64,000 bases of DNA from Delphinapterus leucas (Eukaryota; Chordata; Mammalia; Artiodactyla; Monodontidae): positions 19,881,398-19,945,397 of the forward strand of contig NW_022098048.1 in NCBI RefSeq assembly GCF_002288925.2. Reading direction: 5' to 3'. How positions within the stretch are numbered: the stretch's first letter is position 1; the number at the start of each line of letters is the position of its first letter. Position numbers and translations under genes: made by a program. Under the pieces are notes generated by a model that worked only from the letters and a program-made list of their open reading frames with translations, had not been told where the DNA came from and made no database searches. Of the stretch, positions 24,391-35,184 are shown piece after piece.

Positions 24391-25329
24391 TGTTTACCTG
24401 AAACAAAAAGACTTAGTTTTTTTTGCCAGCAAAGATGGGTTTATTTGGGATCAGCAGAGAATTGCTGTTCGAGGTCTGCAGACATAGCAAGCCACATGCA
24501 GGTCTCTACACGAAAAGGGAAGGAGAACACTTCATGGTGTTGCCGACCTCTCAGCTTCTGTGCACCAATGCTGAACAGATATATGGAGACAGAGATTTTA
24601 GAGGATAAGAGAGATGGCTTTATTCCTTTGCCAGGCAAAGGGGAAAACACATCAGGCTAGTGCCTCAAGAACTGTGCCCGCTTCCCTGGGGAATTGGAGA
24701 GGATTTTATAGGTGGGGTTCGCAGTCTGGGGTATATGATAAGGATCAAAGTAGTGAAGGTCTTGCATTTTTCTTCTTCTTGCGTTATTTCAAAACAGTCA
24801 TAGCTGGCTTCAGGCAGCCTAGTAATTGGGTCCATTTATCTCTGGTTTATCAGCCTGCGACTTTCTTTCTGAGAAGCTACAGGGGTGATTTGTTACAAGG
24901 GAGTGCAAAGAATGTAAACACCAGGAGCAGGATGTAATTTACATAGAGTTAGGGAGTGATAGGTTAGCTTTGTGAAGTACAAATCTATTTACAGACACTA
25001 CAGATTAGTAACAGTTAAAATAAAACTATGAGTGATTAACTCTTTCAGGCTTGTTCCTTCTCTAGCGTGTTCACTGTTCCCTTTATTTTCCTTGTTCTCA
25101 GGAGAGGGAAAAAAACCTCACCTCTATTTTTATTGCAACAATAGGGAGGAAAAGGAAGTCAGGAGACTGCAGGAAACAAAGAGTCCAGGGCTTGTCATTG
25201 GCTGAATCCTGGCCAGGAAAGGAGTCTTTCTTCTTCCTGTTGGGCTCTGCTGTCATCAGAGGGTGTGAGAACCCCCACTTTGGTCTCCTGACTCTATTTA
25301 TATTAGGTTTCTGTTTATTAATTTTTACG
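24391..25329 (-). mobile_element. ERV 5' LTR, interrupted
   Basis: Collinear with the 3' LTR. A second LTR (24538-25140) interrupts it; without that insertion and one copy of its target duplication it is 332 bp, against 331 for the 3' LTR. The edge is tgtttacc on the PBS side and ATTC follows on the host side. Confidence 0.87.
24538..25140 (-). mobile_element. Solo LTR in ERV 5' LTR (family X, copy 2)
   Basis: Has terminal inverted repeats tgttgc...gcaaca. Flanks are ATGG (24534-24537) and ATAG (25141-25144), a probable decayed 4-bp duplication. Related to 22809-23387. Confidence 0.75.
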
Positions 25330-25333
25330 ATTC

Positions 25334-25457
25334 TCTTTGCTGAAAATAGAGAAAAAATTCCATTAAGAACACTCATAATCCTACTAATCCTGAGGTGGGG
25401 AACAAACTCACAGAAGACAATTTGGCATCCCAATGTCAAATCCTTTCTTATGAAAAC

Positions 25458-25488
<31 letters not shown>

Positions 25489-26091
25489 TGATGTTAACGA
25501 ATGCTTTCCTGTACCTTCAGTTTTAATATCTGAATTACATTTTATTGTCTGGATAAATCATAATTTATTCAACCAGTCCTTTTTTTTTTAAAGACATTCA
25601 AATTCCAGCTTCTCCCTAATTCATATAACACAGGGCATATATAATCGGCTAAAAATTAACTTGAAATAAGAAAGCAAAAGAATTTTTAACGGCAAAATAA
25701 TTATCAATATATGGAAAATCCAATGACTGGGAATATTCATTGGTGATCAATTTCTCATTTTCTAAAGAAATTTTCATTTTCACCAGATTTTTTTCTTGAC
25801 CACTAAATTAAAAATAGTTAGCTAGAAGTTCCTATGCCTTTATATATATCTGTGTCAGAGTTTGAACTAGGTCAGTCTTAACTTGAATGCTTTTTGTCTA
25901 GGTCGTTTCTGACCAAATTGTTGGCTACTGGCAAAGTAGTCACGCATATGGCACTTCCCCAATTAACAAGGCCTCTTCTCATATCTGTTCATATACAGCT
26001 AACAAAAGATGTGTATGCTCTTGTCATATGAGTAAAATTGTTTCCTTAGTTAATGCTATCACCTACCTAGTGATATATATTTTCAAGTTTT
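25334..26091. other. Intron with (AC)14 microsatellite
   Basis: A dinucleotide run (AC)14 lies at 25461-25488. No other feature was recognised; the flanking sequence is AT-rich. Confidence 0.6.
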
Positions 26092-26095
26092 GTAC

Positions 26096-26523
26096 TGTTG
26101 ACTGAAAAAAATACACAACCTAAAAGTTGAGAAGTATGTTTTGCTTGGTGCACAAAACTGAGGACTTCAGCCTGGAAGACAGCCTCTCAGATAGGTCTGA
26201 GCGACTGCTCCCAAGAGGTAAGGGAGGAGCCAGGATATATAGGGGTTTTTGCAAAATAGTCGGAACATCAAAGATTACTGTTAATAAAAGGAAACCAGAC
26301 ATCTCAAGTTAAGGAATTTAGTGCTTGTCTAGGTATGGGAAGAACAAGAGTCTGAACTTACTGAGATCATTCCTTTAATATACACCTTAGCTATCTGGGG
26401 CCAGTGTCCTGTTCTTTCCTAGTCTGGGTCCCCTCAGGGCTCACCCTAGGGGTCAGTGGTAGTGGCTTAATGGCCTCAGCATCCTTTGTTTGCTGATATG
26501 GCAGGCAACATTTTTTATTCACA
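26096..26523. mobile_element. Probable solo LTR, GTAC target duplication
   Basis: A 428-bp block starts tgttgact and ends ttcaca, with GTAC on both sides (26092-26095 and 26524-26527). The internal sequence resembles an ERV LTR but I cannot name the family or be certain of orientation. Confidence 0.6.
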
Positions 26524-26999
26524 GTACTAATGAATGAATGGCAAATAATCTGTGTTTTGATGGAATCCAGTGTTTATCACAACCCCCCTCTGCTGCCACA
26601 TAGATGGGGAATAGCAGAGCAAGCCTGGCGGAGGACATGGGTAGTTGAAGGGGCATCAGGAGATTAGTGAAATGAGAAATCAGTGTGTGCAGAGGCTTCT
26701 GTGGAGAGGGTGTTTGACCGAGTAAGTTTTGGATTAATGGCAAGAGGGAGGAGTTTGAACTTCACCTTTACACTAGAGACTCTGCTCCCTACTTCAGAAG
26801 AGAACTTCCACAGGCTTTGCTTCCATGTCCTCCAAGCTGCCTGCCCCATGCCCCTGAATGGCCTGCACTCCTGCGGTCCTAGTGGAGACCATTTTCTCCA
26901 GACAAGCCCTCTCAATTCTGCATCATTAATTTCTCTGCCTCCAGTGACTCATTCCTACCAATTGACTAGCATACTGACATTTTTTTCCCATCTTAAAAA

Positions 27000-27135
27000 A
27001 CAAAAACTCATATTTTTCCCTTTCTCTTCCAGCTACTGACCCACTTTTCTCTGTTCTTTCAAAACAAAACTCTCTGAAAGAGAGGTATATAGTAGGTGCT
27101 CAGTAAATAATTTTTCAATGAATGAACAAATGAAA
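27000..27135 (+). repeat. L2 LINE 3' end fragment
   Basis: Ends with the L2 terminal pattern 'tagtaggtgctcagtaaat' then 'caatgaatgaacaaatgaa'. Confidence 0.6.
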
Positions 27136-27581
27136 ACACTTTTAAGGGAGTAAGGCTTTTGTGATAATCCAGGTGTGAGCCGATTTAAGCCTGCTGTTAA
27201 CGAGAATAAAAAAGAAAGGGGATGTGGGGGAAGGAAGTATATTGAAAATCTCCATAACTTCTTCTCAATGTTGTTGTAAACCTAAAAGTGCTCTAAAAAA
27301 ATAAGTCTTTAAAAAAGAGGAGGTAGTATATAAACTTCGAAGGAAAAATTAAAAATCTTTGATGACATGTTGTATACAGTTGATTCTTGAACAACACAAG
27401 TTTGAGCTATGAGAGTTTTTTCAGAGACATGAGTTTTTCACTAGTTTTTTTCACTTCACTACTGGAGTTTTTACTCCAGTACTACATGACATGGTTGGTT
27501 GAACCTGAGTGTGCGGAACTGCGGGTACTGAGGACCAGCTATAAATTAAATATGGATTTTCAACAGCATGGAGGGTCGTAC

Positions 27582-28325
27582 TGATCTCGGAGAGACAGCA
27601 ATGAGCAGTCCTGAAGAGACATCTTAGTTCTCTGCCCAGGAATTGAACCTGGGTAGCCTGAATGAAAACCAGGAATCCTAGCTGCTAGTTCACCAGGGGC
27701 TAGTGGCTAGAGGCAAAATTCTCCTGGCTCTTACCCCCATTGAAAGCAAGAATGTTTCAAGGAGGCAAAAACTGTAAAAACAGGTACAAAGTTTATTATT
27801 AGAGACACAGCACAAGGTATGCGAGAGCACGCAAAGAAACAGTTTATTTTACTTAAGTCAGAAGCTAGGCAGAAATACACACCCAGAGAGAAGGGGTGTG
27901 GGAGTCCTTTCTAATGAGGAGGAGCACAATAAAGAGGTGATTTAAATCCTGTATATAGGACAGTCCTTCTGGGTCTTTGTTTACCTTTGGCTAATTATCT
28001 TGTTTCTTTTTCCACCTCCCCAAGATGCACGTGCAACTTTTTGTTGAGATGGATCCCACCACAGAGGCCTGTGGGTGTATGTCCACACTTATTATGGGGT
28101 GGCACCCCCTCCCTTTCTGACACCCAAGGAGCCTTCCTTTGCATGTGCAGACAGGAAGTGTTCCTTGACCTCAGGAGTGGTCATCTTATCTCTTTACTTC
28201 AGCAGAGCTCAGCTTCTGCCACTAGCTTTGTCCTTGGAGTGTCTGGGTGAGAACAAAGCTTCAATTTTACTCCACTTGACAGACACCAGTTGTCTGGCCC
28301 AAGGGCCCATCTATCTCCTACCTCA
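27582..28325 (-). mobile_element. Solo LTR with an embedded tRNA-Glu-like sequence
   Basis: A 744-bp insertion starts tgatct and ends acctca, flanked by GTAC (27578-27581 and 28326-28329) and interrupting a DNA transposon. Reverse AATAAA signals ('gtttattatt' near 27790 and 'gtttatttta' near 27842) place it on the - strand, making 27582-27780 the U5 end. U5 contains the tRNA-Glu(UUC)-like sequence 27628-27699. Confidence 0.75.
27628..27699 (-). pseudogene. tRNA-Glu(UUC)-like sequence inside LTR U5
   Basis: The reverse reads CCCCTGGTG, an A-box-like TAGCAGCTAGG, an anticodon stem CCTGG/TCAGG around the loop TTTTCAT (anticodon TTC), a perfect 5-bp T stem CCAGG/CCTGG around TTCAATT, and a degenerate 3' acceptor strand (about three mismatches of seven). 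The B box is GGTTCAATTCC, differing from consensus by one CpG-type change. It is 72 nt, the normal length. It is closer to genuine tRNA-Glu than the CHR SINE heads elsewhere in the window. A functional tRNA is unlikely; residual Pol III promoter activity is possible. Confidence 0.8.
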
Positions 28326-28362
28326 GTACCCCTAAACCCTGCATTGTTCAAGGGTCAACTGT

Positions 28363-29106
28363 ATATGTAACATAGGAGAAGAAATAGCCTGTAATTTTAG
28401 CATTCTATGTTTGATAATAAGATTAATTGGTGGCACAATGGATGGATATACTTGATAGAAGTGATTTGTTTTCTTGCTTCAAATATTTTCATTTTCAATT
28501 TATCATATACCTTTTCTTCTAAGAATAAAAACCCTATCATCTTAATATTACAGATACTTGTTGACCAGGTAATCTTTTATTTCTCGTTAGACTCCTCTTG
28601 ATTTTGGCAATTTCTCAGATTTTTCTTGTTTTTAATGACCTTGGAAGTTTTGAGAATTATTGGTTAAGAATTTCATAGAATTTCCTCAGTTGGGATTTGT
28701 CTGATATTTTTCTAATAATTAGACTGGAATATGTTTGGGAGGAAGATCACAGGTGTAAACTGCCATTCTCTTTTCATGGGTACATACTATCAATATGACT
28801 TAACACTGTTGATGTTAATCTTGATCAGCTGGCTGGAGATAGTGTTTATCAGGTCTCTCTACTGTAAAGTTACTCTTTTTTTTTTCTTTCTATAGGGTAC
28901 TTTTTGAAAGAAAGTCACTACATGCACCCCAAACTTAAGGAGTAGGGAGTTATGCTTCATTTCCTTAAGGTGGAGTCTCCACATAAATTATTTGTCATTT
29001 TTCAAGAGATTTGTCTATTGCCTCCTGTTTTTTATTTATTTGGTTTTTAAAAATTTATATCAGTATGGACTCACGGATAATTATTTTATACCCTGGGTTA
29101 TAATCT
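28363..29106. other. Intron, nothing recognised
   Basis: AT-rich sequence without a splice-flanked frame or nameable repeat. Confidence 0.4.
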
Positions 29107-29515
29107 AATAAAACTTTCAGTGAGCTGAATTGTGTCCCCCTCCCAAATTCATACGTTAACACCCTAAACCCCAATGTGATGTTATTTGGAGATTGTTGCC
29201 TTTGGGAAGTTAAGTAGATTTAAATGAGGTCACGAAGGTGGGGGCCTCATGATGGGATTAGTGGTCTTATAAGAAGAGACATCAGAAACTCTGCTCAATC
29301 TCTCTCTCTCTCTTTCTCTGCCATGTGAGGACACAGCAACCACCTGTAGGCCGGGAAGAAGGCCCTCATTGGGGAACAGAATTAGCCAGCACCTTGCTCT
29401 TGGATTTCCCAGATTCCTGAATTGTGAGAAATAAATTCCTGTTTATTTCTATTTAAGCCACCCCGTTATTGGTATTTTATTATGGCAGCCCAAGCTGGCT
29501 AATACGATACTTTAT
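29107..29515 (+). mobile_element. MaLR-type solo LTR (MST/MLT1-like), sense
   Basis: Contains in order 'gaattgtgtccccctcccaa', 'cctcatgatgggattagtg', 'gccatgtgaggacacagcaa', 'cttggatttcccag', 'gtgagaaataaattcctgtt' (polyadenylation signal) and 'cagcccaagctggctaatac'. These are the standard MaLR LTR blocks. Confidence 0.85.
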
Positions 29516-29748
29516 TTTGTTGTTCAAACTTTTCTACATTTGGCCATTGGGAGCTGGTTGACTTGTCTTCCATATCCCTCTGGCATACCCCCATCATTGT
29601 GCTTTTTTTTTCTTTAGACTAACTTTCTGGAACTAGAAGATGCTCCAGGTTCATTTAGTATATTTCTTGCCCCAGTCCTATTATCAGTCATTTCTCCAAT
29701 GGTCCTGATTCTTTTCATTGGAGAATGGTGTTAAAAACCAAGATCTGG

Positions 29749-29956
29749 GGGCTTCCCTGGTGGCACAGTGGTTGAGAGTCCGCCTGCCAATGCAGGGGAC
29801 GCGGGTTTGTGCCCCAGTCCAGGAAGATTCCCACATGCCGTGGAGCGGCTAGGCCCATGAGCCATGGCCGCTGAGCCTGCGCGTCCGGAGCCTGTGCTCC
29901 GCAACGGAAGAGGCCACAACAGTGAGAGGCCCGTGTACCGCAAAAAAAAAAAAACA
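29749..29956 (+). mobile_element. CHR-type SINE, sense
   Basis: Complete head ('gcttccctggtggcacagtg') to A-tail. The 16-bp target duplication 'aaaaaccaagatctgg' is at 29733-29748 and 29957-29972. Exact duplications and a pure tail suggest a fairly young copy. Confidence 0.93.
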
Positions 29957-30017
29957 AAAAACCAAGATCTGGTGCTAAGTGTGCTCATTGCTACTAGGAT
30001 TCTATCAATTCTATCTA

Positions 30018-30115
30018 TACTGATATATCTGATATCTAGATATCTGATATCTAGATATCTGATATATAGATATCAGATATCTATATCTATCTATTGATAT
30101 CAATACTACTATCAA
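30018..30115. repeat. AT-rich GATATCTA-type low-complexity repeat
   Basis: Multiple 'gatatctagatatct' units that are self-complementary. Confidence 0.8.
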
Positions 30116-30144
30116 TTCTAGGCCTTTTCATCTGACAGAATGAA

Positions 30145-30194
30145 AGGATATATATGTGCATAGGATATATATGTGCAAGGATATATATGTGCAT
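30145..30194 (+). repeat. Three-copy 16-17-bp tandem repeat
   Basis: 'aggatatatatgtgcat' at 30145, 30162 and 30178. Confidence 0.85.
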
Positions 30195-30525
30195 AGTAAC
30201 CTGTGTATATTCACATAACTATAAATATTTTCATATGTAACCATCTATATTAATATTAAGCTAAACATGGGTTTATGCTGTTGTCTCCAACTCTAATCTG
30301 TTACCTCCTTGTAGAGTACCCCTACTCCTTTCCTTGCTTATCTGTAACCTTTCTTCCACTCCAATAGTGAGAAACCTGGCTTCTGCCATCTGCCACTCAT
30401 TTACTTAATTGTTGAATTCTGGTATACATGTATAGCAGTATCAAAATTGTTAATCTTTACCCCTATGAGAAAACAACTTTATTAACTATAGTCCTCATCT
30501 TTTGCCTGTCATCTTACTGCCTCTA
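30195..30525. other. Intron, nothing recognised
   Basis: No named repeat or exon-like frame was seen. Confidence 0.4.
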
Positions 30526-30629
30526 AAATATGGAATGCATCACAGATTTGCATGTCATCCTTGTGCCGAGGTCATGCTAATTTTCACGTGTCATTCTAAT
30601 TTTAGTATATGTGCTGACAAAATGAGCAC
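30526..30629 (-). pseudogene. U6 snRNA pseudogene
   Basis: The reverse reads from 'gtgctcattttgtcagcaca' through 'tatactaaaattagaatgac', 'attagcatgacc' and 'aaggatgacatgcaaat' to 'tgcattccatatttt', collinear with full-length spliceosomal U6 (about 106 nt) with scattered substitutions. Changes in the central ACAGAGA region (here ACGTGAA) would abolish splicing function. No upstream U6 promoter elements were recognised, so it is a retroposed copy. Confidence 0.9.
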
Positions 30630-31205
30630 AATAATCAAACTTTTAACAAAGATGACAACATGACCACTGTAGGAAAGAAGAATATACTGTCTACGCTCAG
30701 AACCTTTTAACATATCATTTCATTTCATTTACTTTGTGAATGTACTTTGTTGCATTTAAAGGAAAGAAGTCCCCCTCCCAACTTACATAAATCATCACAG
30801 TATTGAATTATTTGTGAAATAGCAAAATGTTCATATTTTAAACTGTTTTGAAAAACATCTAGATTCAATACTTTCCTTGTTTACTTCAATAATGAGTAAA
30901 TAAGAATCTTTGGCAATTAGCAACCTAATTGTTCACATCAGTGAGGGACTACTAATGGAATTTAAAAATCTAAACAGTTTCTCTTTTTAAAAAATTATAT
31001 TAAGCATCCTTCCTTCCTCATCGTTTTTCCACATTGTTTTCATTATCAGTTTGTAAATTTATGCCTTTTTAAAACAGAGGTAGTATTTAGATAAACTTTC
31101 CTCCAGCCCCCTCTCAAAGGCTGCTGATTATGAGCTATGTTGACTTATTTATTAAAATATAGTAATAAGTAAAGAACATCCTTGCCATCTACCTAACTAT
31201 ACTAT
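30630..31205. other. Intron, nothing recognised
   Basis: AT-rich sequence; no feature identified. Confidence 0.4.
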
Positions 31206-31214
31206 CCCTGGCTT

Positions 31215-31600
31215 CACTTAAAATTTTTTCCAGCTTTATTGAGGTATTATTGGCAATTAAAAATTGTATATGTTTGAGGTTTACAATGTGATGTTTTGAT
31301 ATTTGTATACATTGTGAAATGATTATACAACCAAGCTAATTAATATATCTATTACTTCAAAAGATTCAATTATCACATTACTTGTGATGTACTTTCTTAG
31401 CAAATTTCAAGTATACAATACATTATTATTAAATATAGTCACCATGTACGTTAGGTCAGCAATAATAAAAATGATAATATTTTAATTGAAGTACAACTTA
31501 TAATGGCTGTAATTTTTTACACATTTAATTGCATATGTTTAATCTTTACCAGAAAAGCCCTTATTTTTATTAAATATCATAAATTATGCTTTACTTTACC
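31215..31600 (-). mobile_element. Old L1 (L1M-type) 3' UTR fragment, antisense
   Basis: Matches in reverse the L1M 3' UTR: 'ccagctttattgaggtatta', 'aaattgtatatgtttgaggt', 'tacattgtgaaatgattata' and 'caaatttcaagtatacaata'. Confidence 0.75.
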
Positions 31601-31694
31601 ATTAAAAGATTTTAGATGACCAAATCACATAGGAATATCCAGCTTTTAAAATACAGAGTAATATTTCTGATTGGGAAAGAGAAAACCAATTTTA

Positions 31695-31910
31695 TTTTAT
31701 TTTATTTATTTATCTTTTGCGGTACACGGGCCTTTCACTGTTGTGGCCTCTCCCGTTGCGGAGCACAGGCTCCAGACACACAGGCTCAACAGCCATGGCT
31801 CACGGGCCCAGCCGCTCCGCGGCATGTGGGATCTTCCCGGACCGGAGCACGAACCTGTGTCCCCTGCATCGGCAGGCGGACTCTCAACCACTGCGCCACC
31901 AGGGAAGCCC
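31695..31910 (-). mobile_element. CHR-type SINE, antisense
   Basis: Head at 31910 and tail as a T/TTTA run at 31695-31718. Flanks 'gagaaaaccaatttta' and 'gagaaagcccatttta' form an imperfect 16-bp target duplication. Confidence 0.9.
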
Positions 31911-31928
31911 GAGAAAGCCCATTTTAAA

Positions 31929-31954
31929 GTGTGTGTGTGTGTGTGTGTGTGTGT
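31929..31954. repeat. (GT)n microsatellite
   Basis: Thirteen GT dinucleotides. Confidence 0.95.
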
Positions 31955-32194
31955 ACTATTTAACTTCTTTCTCTTAAGTGAGCATTGCTAGCTGTAACTC
32001 TGTATTTCTTTAAATGTGGTTGGGCTCACCTTAAGTGGAGAAATTGGAAATTATTACAAGACAGTGAATTATTTTACAATGGTTTTCTAAACAATAATCA
32101 CCAAAATAAGTAGTGATTGAGTCATTACTTTAGCCATATTTCCCAAAAGCTGGGTTCTTTTTAAAGATGAAAAACACATGAATAGTTTTTCTTC

Positions 32195-32560
32195 ATAGAA
32201 CCTGTTGCCTTAAAAAAATACCACAGCCTGGGTAGCTTAAACAACAGAAATTTATTTGAAGGCTGAAATCCAAGATCAAGATGTTGGCAGGTTTGGTTTC
32301 CTCTGAGGCCTCTCCTTGGCTCGCAAATGCCAGCCCCGCCTTCTTCCTGCCTCTTCCCGTGGTTGTTCCTTGCACACTCCTGGTGTCTCTTCCTCTTCTA
32401 ATACAGACACCAGTCATACTGGATTAGGGCCACCCCAATGGCAGCTCTGATCAGCTCATGCAGGCCTTATCTGTATATACGGTTACATTCTGAGGTACTG
32501 GGGGTTGGGACTCAACACATGAATTTTGGGGGGACACACATAACATAACAGAACATTTTG
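32195..32560 (-). mobile_element. MaLR-type solo LTR, antisense
   Basis: Read in reverse: 'gtccccccaaaattcatgtg', 'cccaacccccagtacctcag', 'gaagagacaccaggagtgtg', 'cttgatcttggatttcagcc' and 'caaataaatttctgttgttt'. Same LTR class as 29107-29515, opposite orientation. Confidence 0.75.
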
Positions 32561-32794
32561 TGTGACTTTTGGAAATCAGACTCTGTCTTGTGTTTGCCAT
32601 TGCTTTTAATTGTAATTATGAAACTCTTTTATCTTAGAGAATATTTGAAGTTGGACCCCAGAAGCAAAGTGATAGTTGGCAACTGTGTTGTCTTTTATTG
32701 CCCTTTCTTGTTCTCTTCCAGAGAAGTGATTCTCTGTCTTTTTCAGGGAGGCATGGACAGCTTTGAGAATCTGATGAAAGCTGTCATGTCAGTT

Positions 32795-33110
32795 AACTTT
32801 GACTAAGGACCTCAAAACTTAGTGGTTACAATAACCTTTTTATTCTTCTTCTTCTCAATATACTGTGCGCTGGCAAATTGTGGGCTGGTTTGAGCTGGGA
32901 TTGCTTATCTGTGTTGTCTGGGCTCACCTGTGCATTGTGGTCACCTGGTTTTCAAAGGCTTCACTGATGGATGTGGTGGTAGAGTGGCTGTGGGTAGGGG
33001 TGCTGGAGGTAACTGAGCCATGTGATGCTCATCATCCAGCAGGCAAGCCTGGGCTCAATCACCTGCTTGTGATCGTAGGGTTTTCAAGAGCAGGAAGAGA
33101 GAGCAAGCCA
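32795..33110. repeat. Unclassified ancient repeat
   Basis: Shares with 34340-34480 a pattern common in mammalian genomes ('cctcaaaacttagtggttac'). I cannot name the family with confidence. Confidence 0.35.
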
Positions 33111-34339
33111 CAAAGAGTAAGTGCTTTTCCATTCTCTCCTTGCATCACTTTTCCTGATGTCTTCTTGGCCAAAGCAAGTTATATGGTTAAGCCCAGATTC
33201 AAGGGGTACAAAATAGAGTCCATCTTTTATTGGGAGGAGCGGCACAGCCATATTGCAAAGGGGCATGCCTGTGGGGATGAAAGGAGTGTGTGGTCTCTAG
33301 TGAGATGAAGGAAGAGATGGAATGATGAGAAAAATAAACTAAGTAAATTCTACTCTTACAAGAGTTTTCCTCTACACTGAGTAGTTATCTTTTGAGGAAA
33401 AATGAAGGCTGTCCTCCAGAGAAGTACAGACACTGGCTGTTGAGAGTGAAAGCACACAAGAAACAGGAAATGGAAAAGAGATCTGAGGGGGTGATGGGTG
33501 GAGCACTCACAGCACCTGCTTCCTGAGCTTTTGGAAACATGAAACAAATCTTCTGAGTTCTCAGTAGATTAAAACATGAGCCATTTGTGTAGAGCCAAGG
33601 ACATTTTTTTGTTGAAGACATTTTTTTCCTTTTATGGCATTTTTTAATGTGAGCAGTTGATCGAGTGACAACAGGGGACACTTTTATACACTTAGGACCA
33701 GTAGAGCCCTGGAAATCACTCCGGATTCCCCCATTGCCATATTATTGAACTCAAAGACAGTACCTATGGAAATGCTTAACTGAGAGATCTTGAAATCACA
33801 CTTCTTCTGTAAATACATAATGTAAATCTTAAACCAGGAATCATTCTCCATAATCTCACAAGAATTGCAACTCCTTGGTTATTCTTAACAGCCAATACTT
33901 GCTCTGTACTGATACCAATTTATGAGTTTCTTTATATCTTAGTCCACTGCCCAAGTTAACCATTAATTCCTACTCCATTAATTTAGAGGGTTGAGCACAG
34001 TCCTAAATACATACTTTAGAACTGAATCATCAAACTACTTAATTTAGGGTGTGTGTGTGTGCTGAGTGCTTTTAACACTTTGCTGAGTTTCAGTCTACAA
34101 ATATGAGAGAGGAAACTTCTATCAGTTCAAAATATCCAAGGGAACTACCCACCCCTCCAAATTAAAAAAAATGTCAAGCCCATAAACCCTCACAGCTTAA
34201 CTTCATTTAAAGGCTGACAGCATCCTTATTCAGACTAGATATGAAATTTCAGAAGAGATGAACATGATGGAAGTTGTCATTTTCTGCAACACATTTAAAT
34301 ATGGTCTTGCTTCCTACTTTATAAGCTAGCATTGAATAG
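33111..34339. other. Intron, nothing recognised
   Basis: No exon-like frame with conserved content and no nameable repeat. A short GT run is at 34050-34061. Confidence 0.4.
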
Positions 34340-34797
34340 CAGAGGGATGGTGCTATGTCAGTCAATTTTGCTCATAATAATGCTGCATAACAAATCACCA
34401 TGAAATCTCAGTGGCATTCAACAATAAGCATTTATTGTCAGACTCACAGGTCTGTGGGTCTCCTGGGCTGGGTCTCCTTCAGGCTGCAGGTTTATGTGTG
34501 CAGATCTGCTCCATGTGTCTTGTGCTGGGCCTAGGCTGGGCTATCCTAGCTACCTGGGATACAATGGTCTTTTGGACAGAAGCTCCTGTAGGGACAAATG
34601 AAAAGCACTCAACACCTGTTAACACTGAGGCCCTGATCTGTTGCACTGACACTTCCACATTCCACTGGCCAACACAACAAAAGCAAAGGCAGGAGTGGGT
34701 AGCAAACACTGCCCACCAAGAAGAAGGAGTGGGGTATTCAAAACCTCCAGAAGAGAGAGAACTGGGGCCAATCATTCCGTCTACCACGGAGGGGTAG
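34340..34797. repeat. Unclassified ancient repeat
   Basis: Contains 'ctgcataacaaatcaccatg' then 'cagtggcattcaacaa' then 'cacaggtctgtgggtctcc', a dispersed pattern also partly seen at 32795. The 128-codon frame here has no coding evidence. Confidence 0.4.
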
Positions 34798-35054
34798 TTG
34801 TTTCTGGAAGTAAAAGGACATTTAATAGGAGTTGTTTATTGACATTTATTGCTTAAATTAGAATTGCTTGGTTGTGCTTCTTGATTCACCTGAGTCTGAG
34901 AGAATTCAAAGATACATCTTAATATGTTTACTTGAAATGATGATCGAGTTTCCATTCTTTTCTTATATCTCCAACTATAGCTTGAAAATTGAACTTTTTT
35001 CTGTACTGACTTCTCCCTTTTTCATTGTGCATTAACATCCTTATTTTAATTCAG
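34798..35054 (+). other. NEK10: NEK10 intron 3' end
   Basis: Ends with a pyrimidine-biased stretch and the acceptor 'ttattttaattcag' immediately before the exon. Confidence 0.7.
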
Positions 35055-35184
35055 CCCTGAGGTGCTGAAGAGTGAGCCGTATGGGGAGAAGGCTGATGTC
35101 TGGGCAGCAGGCTGCATCCTTTATCAGATGGCGACTCTGAATCCTCCCTTCTACAGCACAAACATGCTCTCCCTGGCCACAAAA
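35055..35184 (+). CDS. NEK10: NEK10 exon: kinase subdomains VIII-X
   Basis: NEK10 is a NIMA-related serine/threonine kinase linked to ciliary function and G2/M checkpoint signalling. The exon starts after 'aattcag' and ends before 'gtaagc'. Its first base completes the preceding codon, followed by 43 codons ending in ATK. The translation starts PEVLKSEPYGEKADVWAAGC and ends in PPFYSTNMLSLATK: the CPE form of the APE motif and the invariant Asp of the D-W-G motif (codon at 35095-35097). It is almost identical to mammalian NEK10 as I know it, with conservative changes (AAG for AVG, NPP for SPP). Glycine loop, HRD and DFG exons are not in the window and should lie upstream. Sequence and splice sites look intact, so I take this as the functional gene. 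Confidence 0.95.

Larger units (their letters stand above)
27378..28362. mobile_element. Tigger/MER2-like DNA transposon, split by an LTR
   Basis: Terminal inverted repeats are 'cagttgattcttgaacaaca' at 27378 and 'ttgttcaagggtcaactgta' at about 28343-28362. The inner segment 27480-27581 has the family's 'ggttggttgaacctgagtg' and 'ctataaattaaatatggatt' blocks. A 744-bp LTR at 27582-28325 interrupts it. There is no transposase frame. Confidence 0.75.

Noticed and set aside
27628..27699. Functional tRNA-Glu gene
   Set aside because: The acceptor stem has about three mismatches and the B box is altered; a pseudo-tRNA is more likely.
32747..32806. Exon-like segment after 'ctttttcag' encoding GGMDSFENLMKAVMSVNFD then stop
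   Set aside because: No match to NEK10, no upstream coding partner, and it runs into an interspersed repeat.
34411..34797. 128-codon frame on +
   Set aside because: It lies over an unclassified dispersed repeat, has an equally long antisense frame and no domain.
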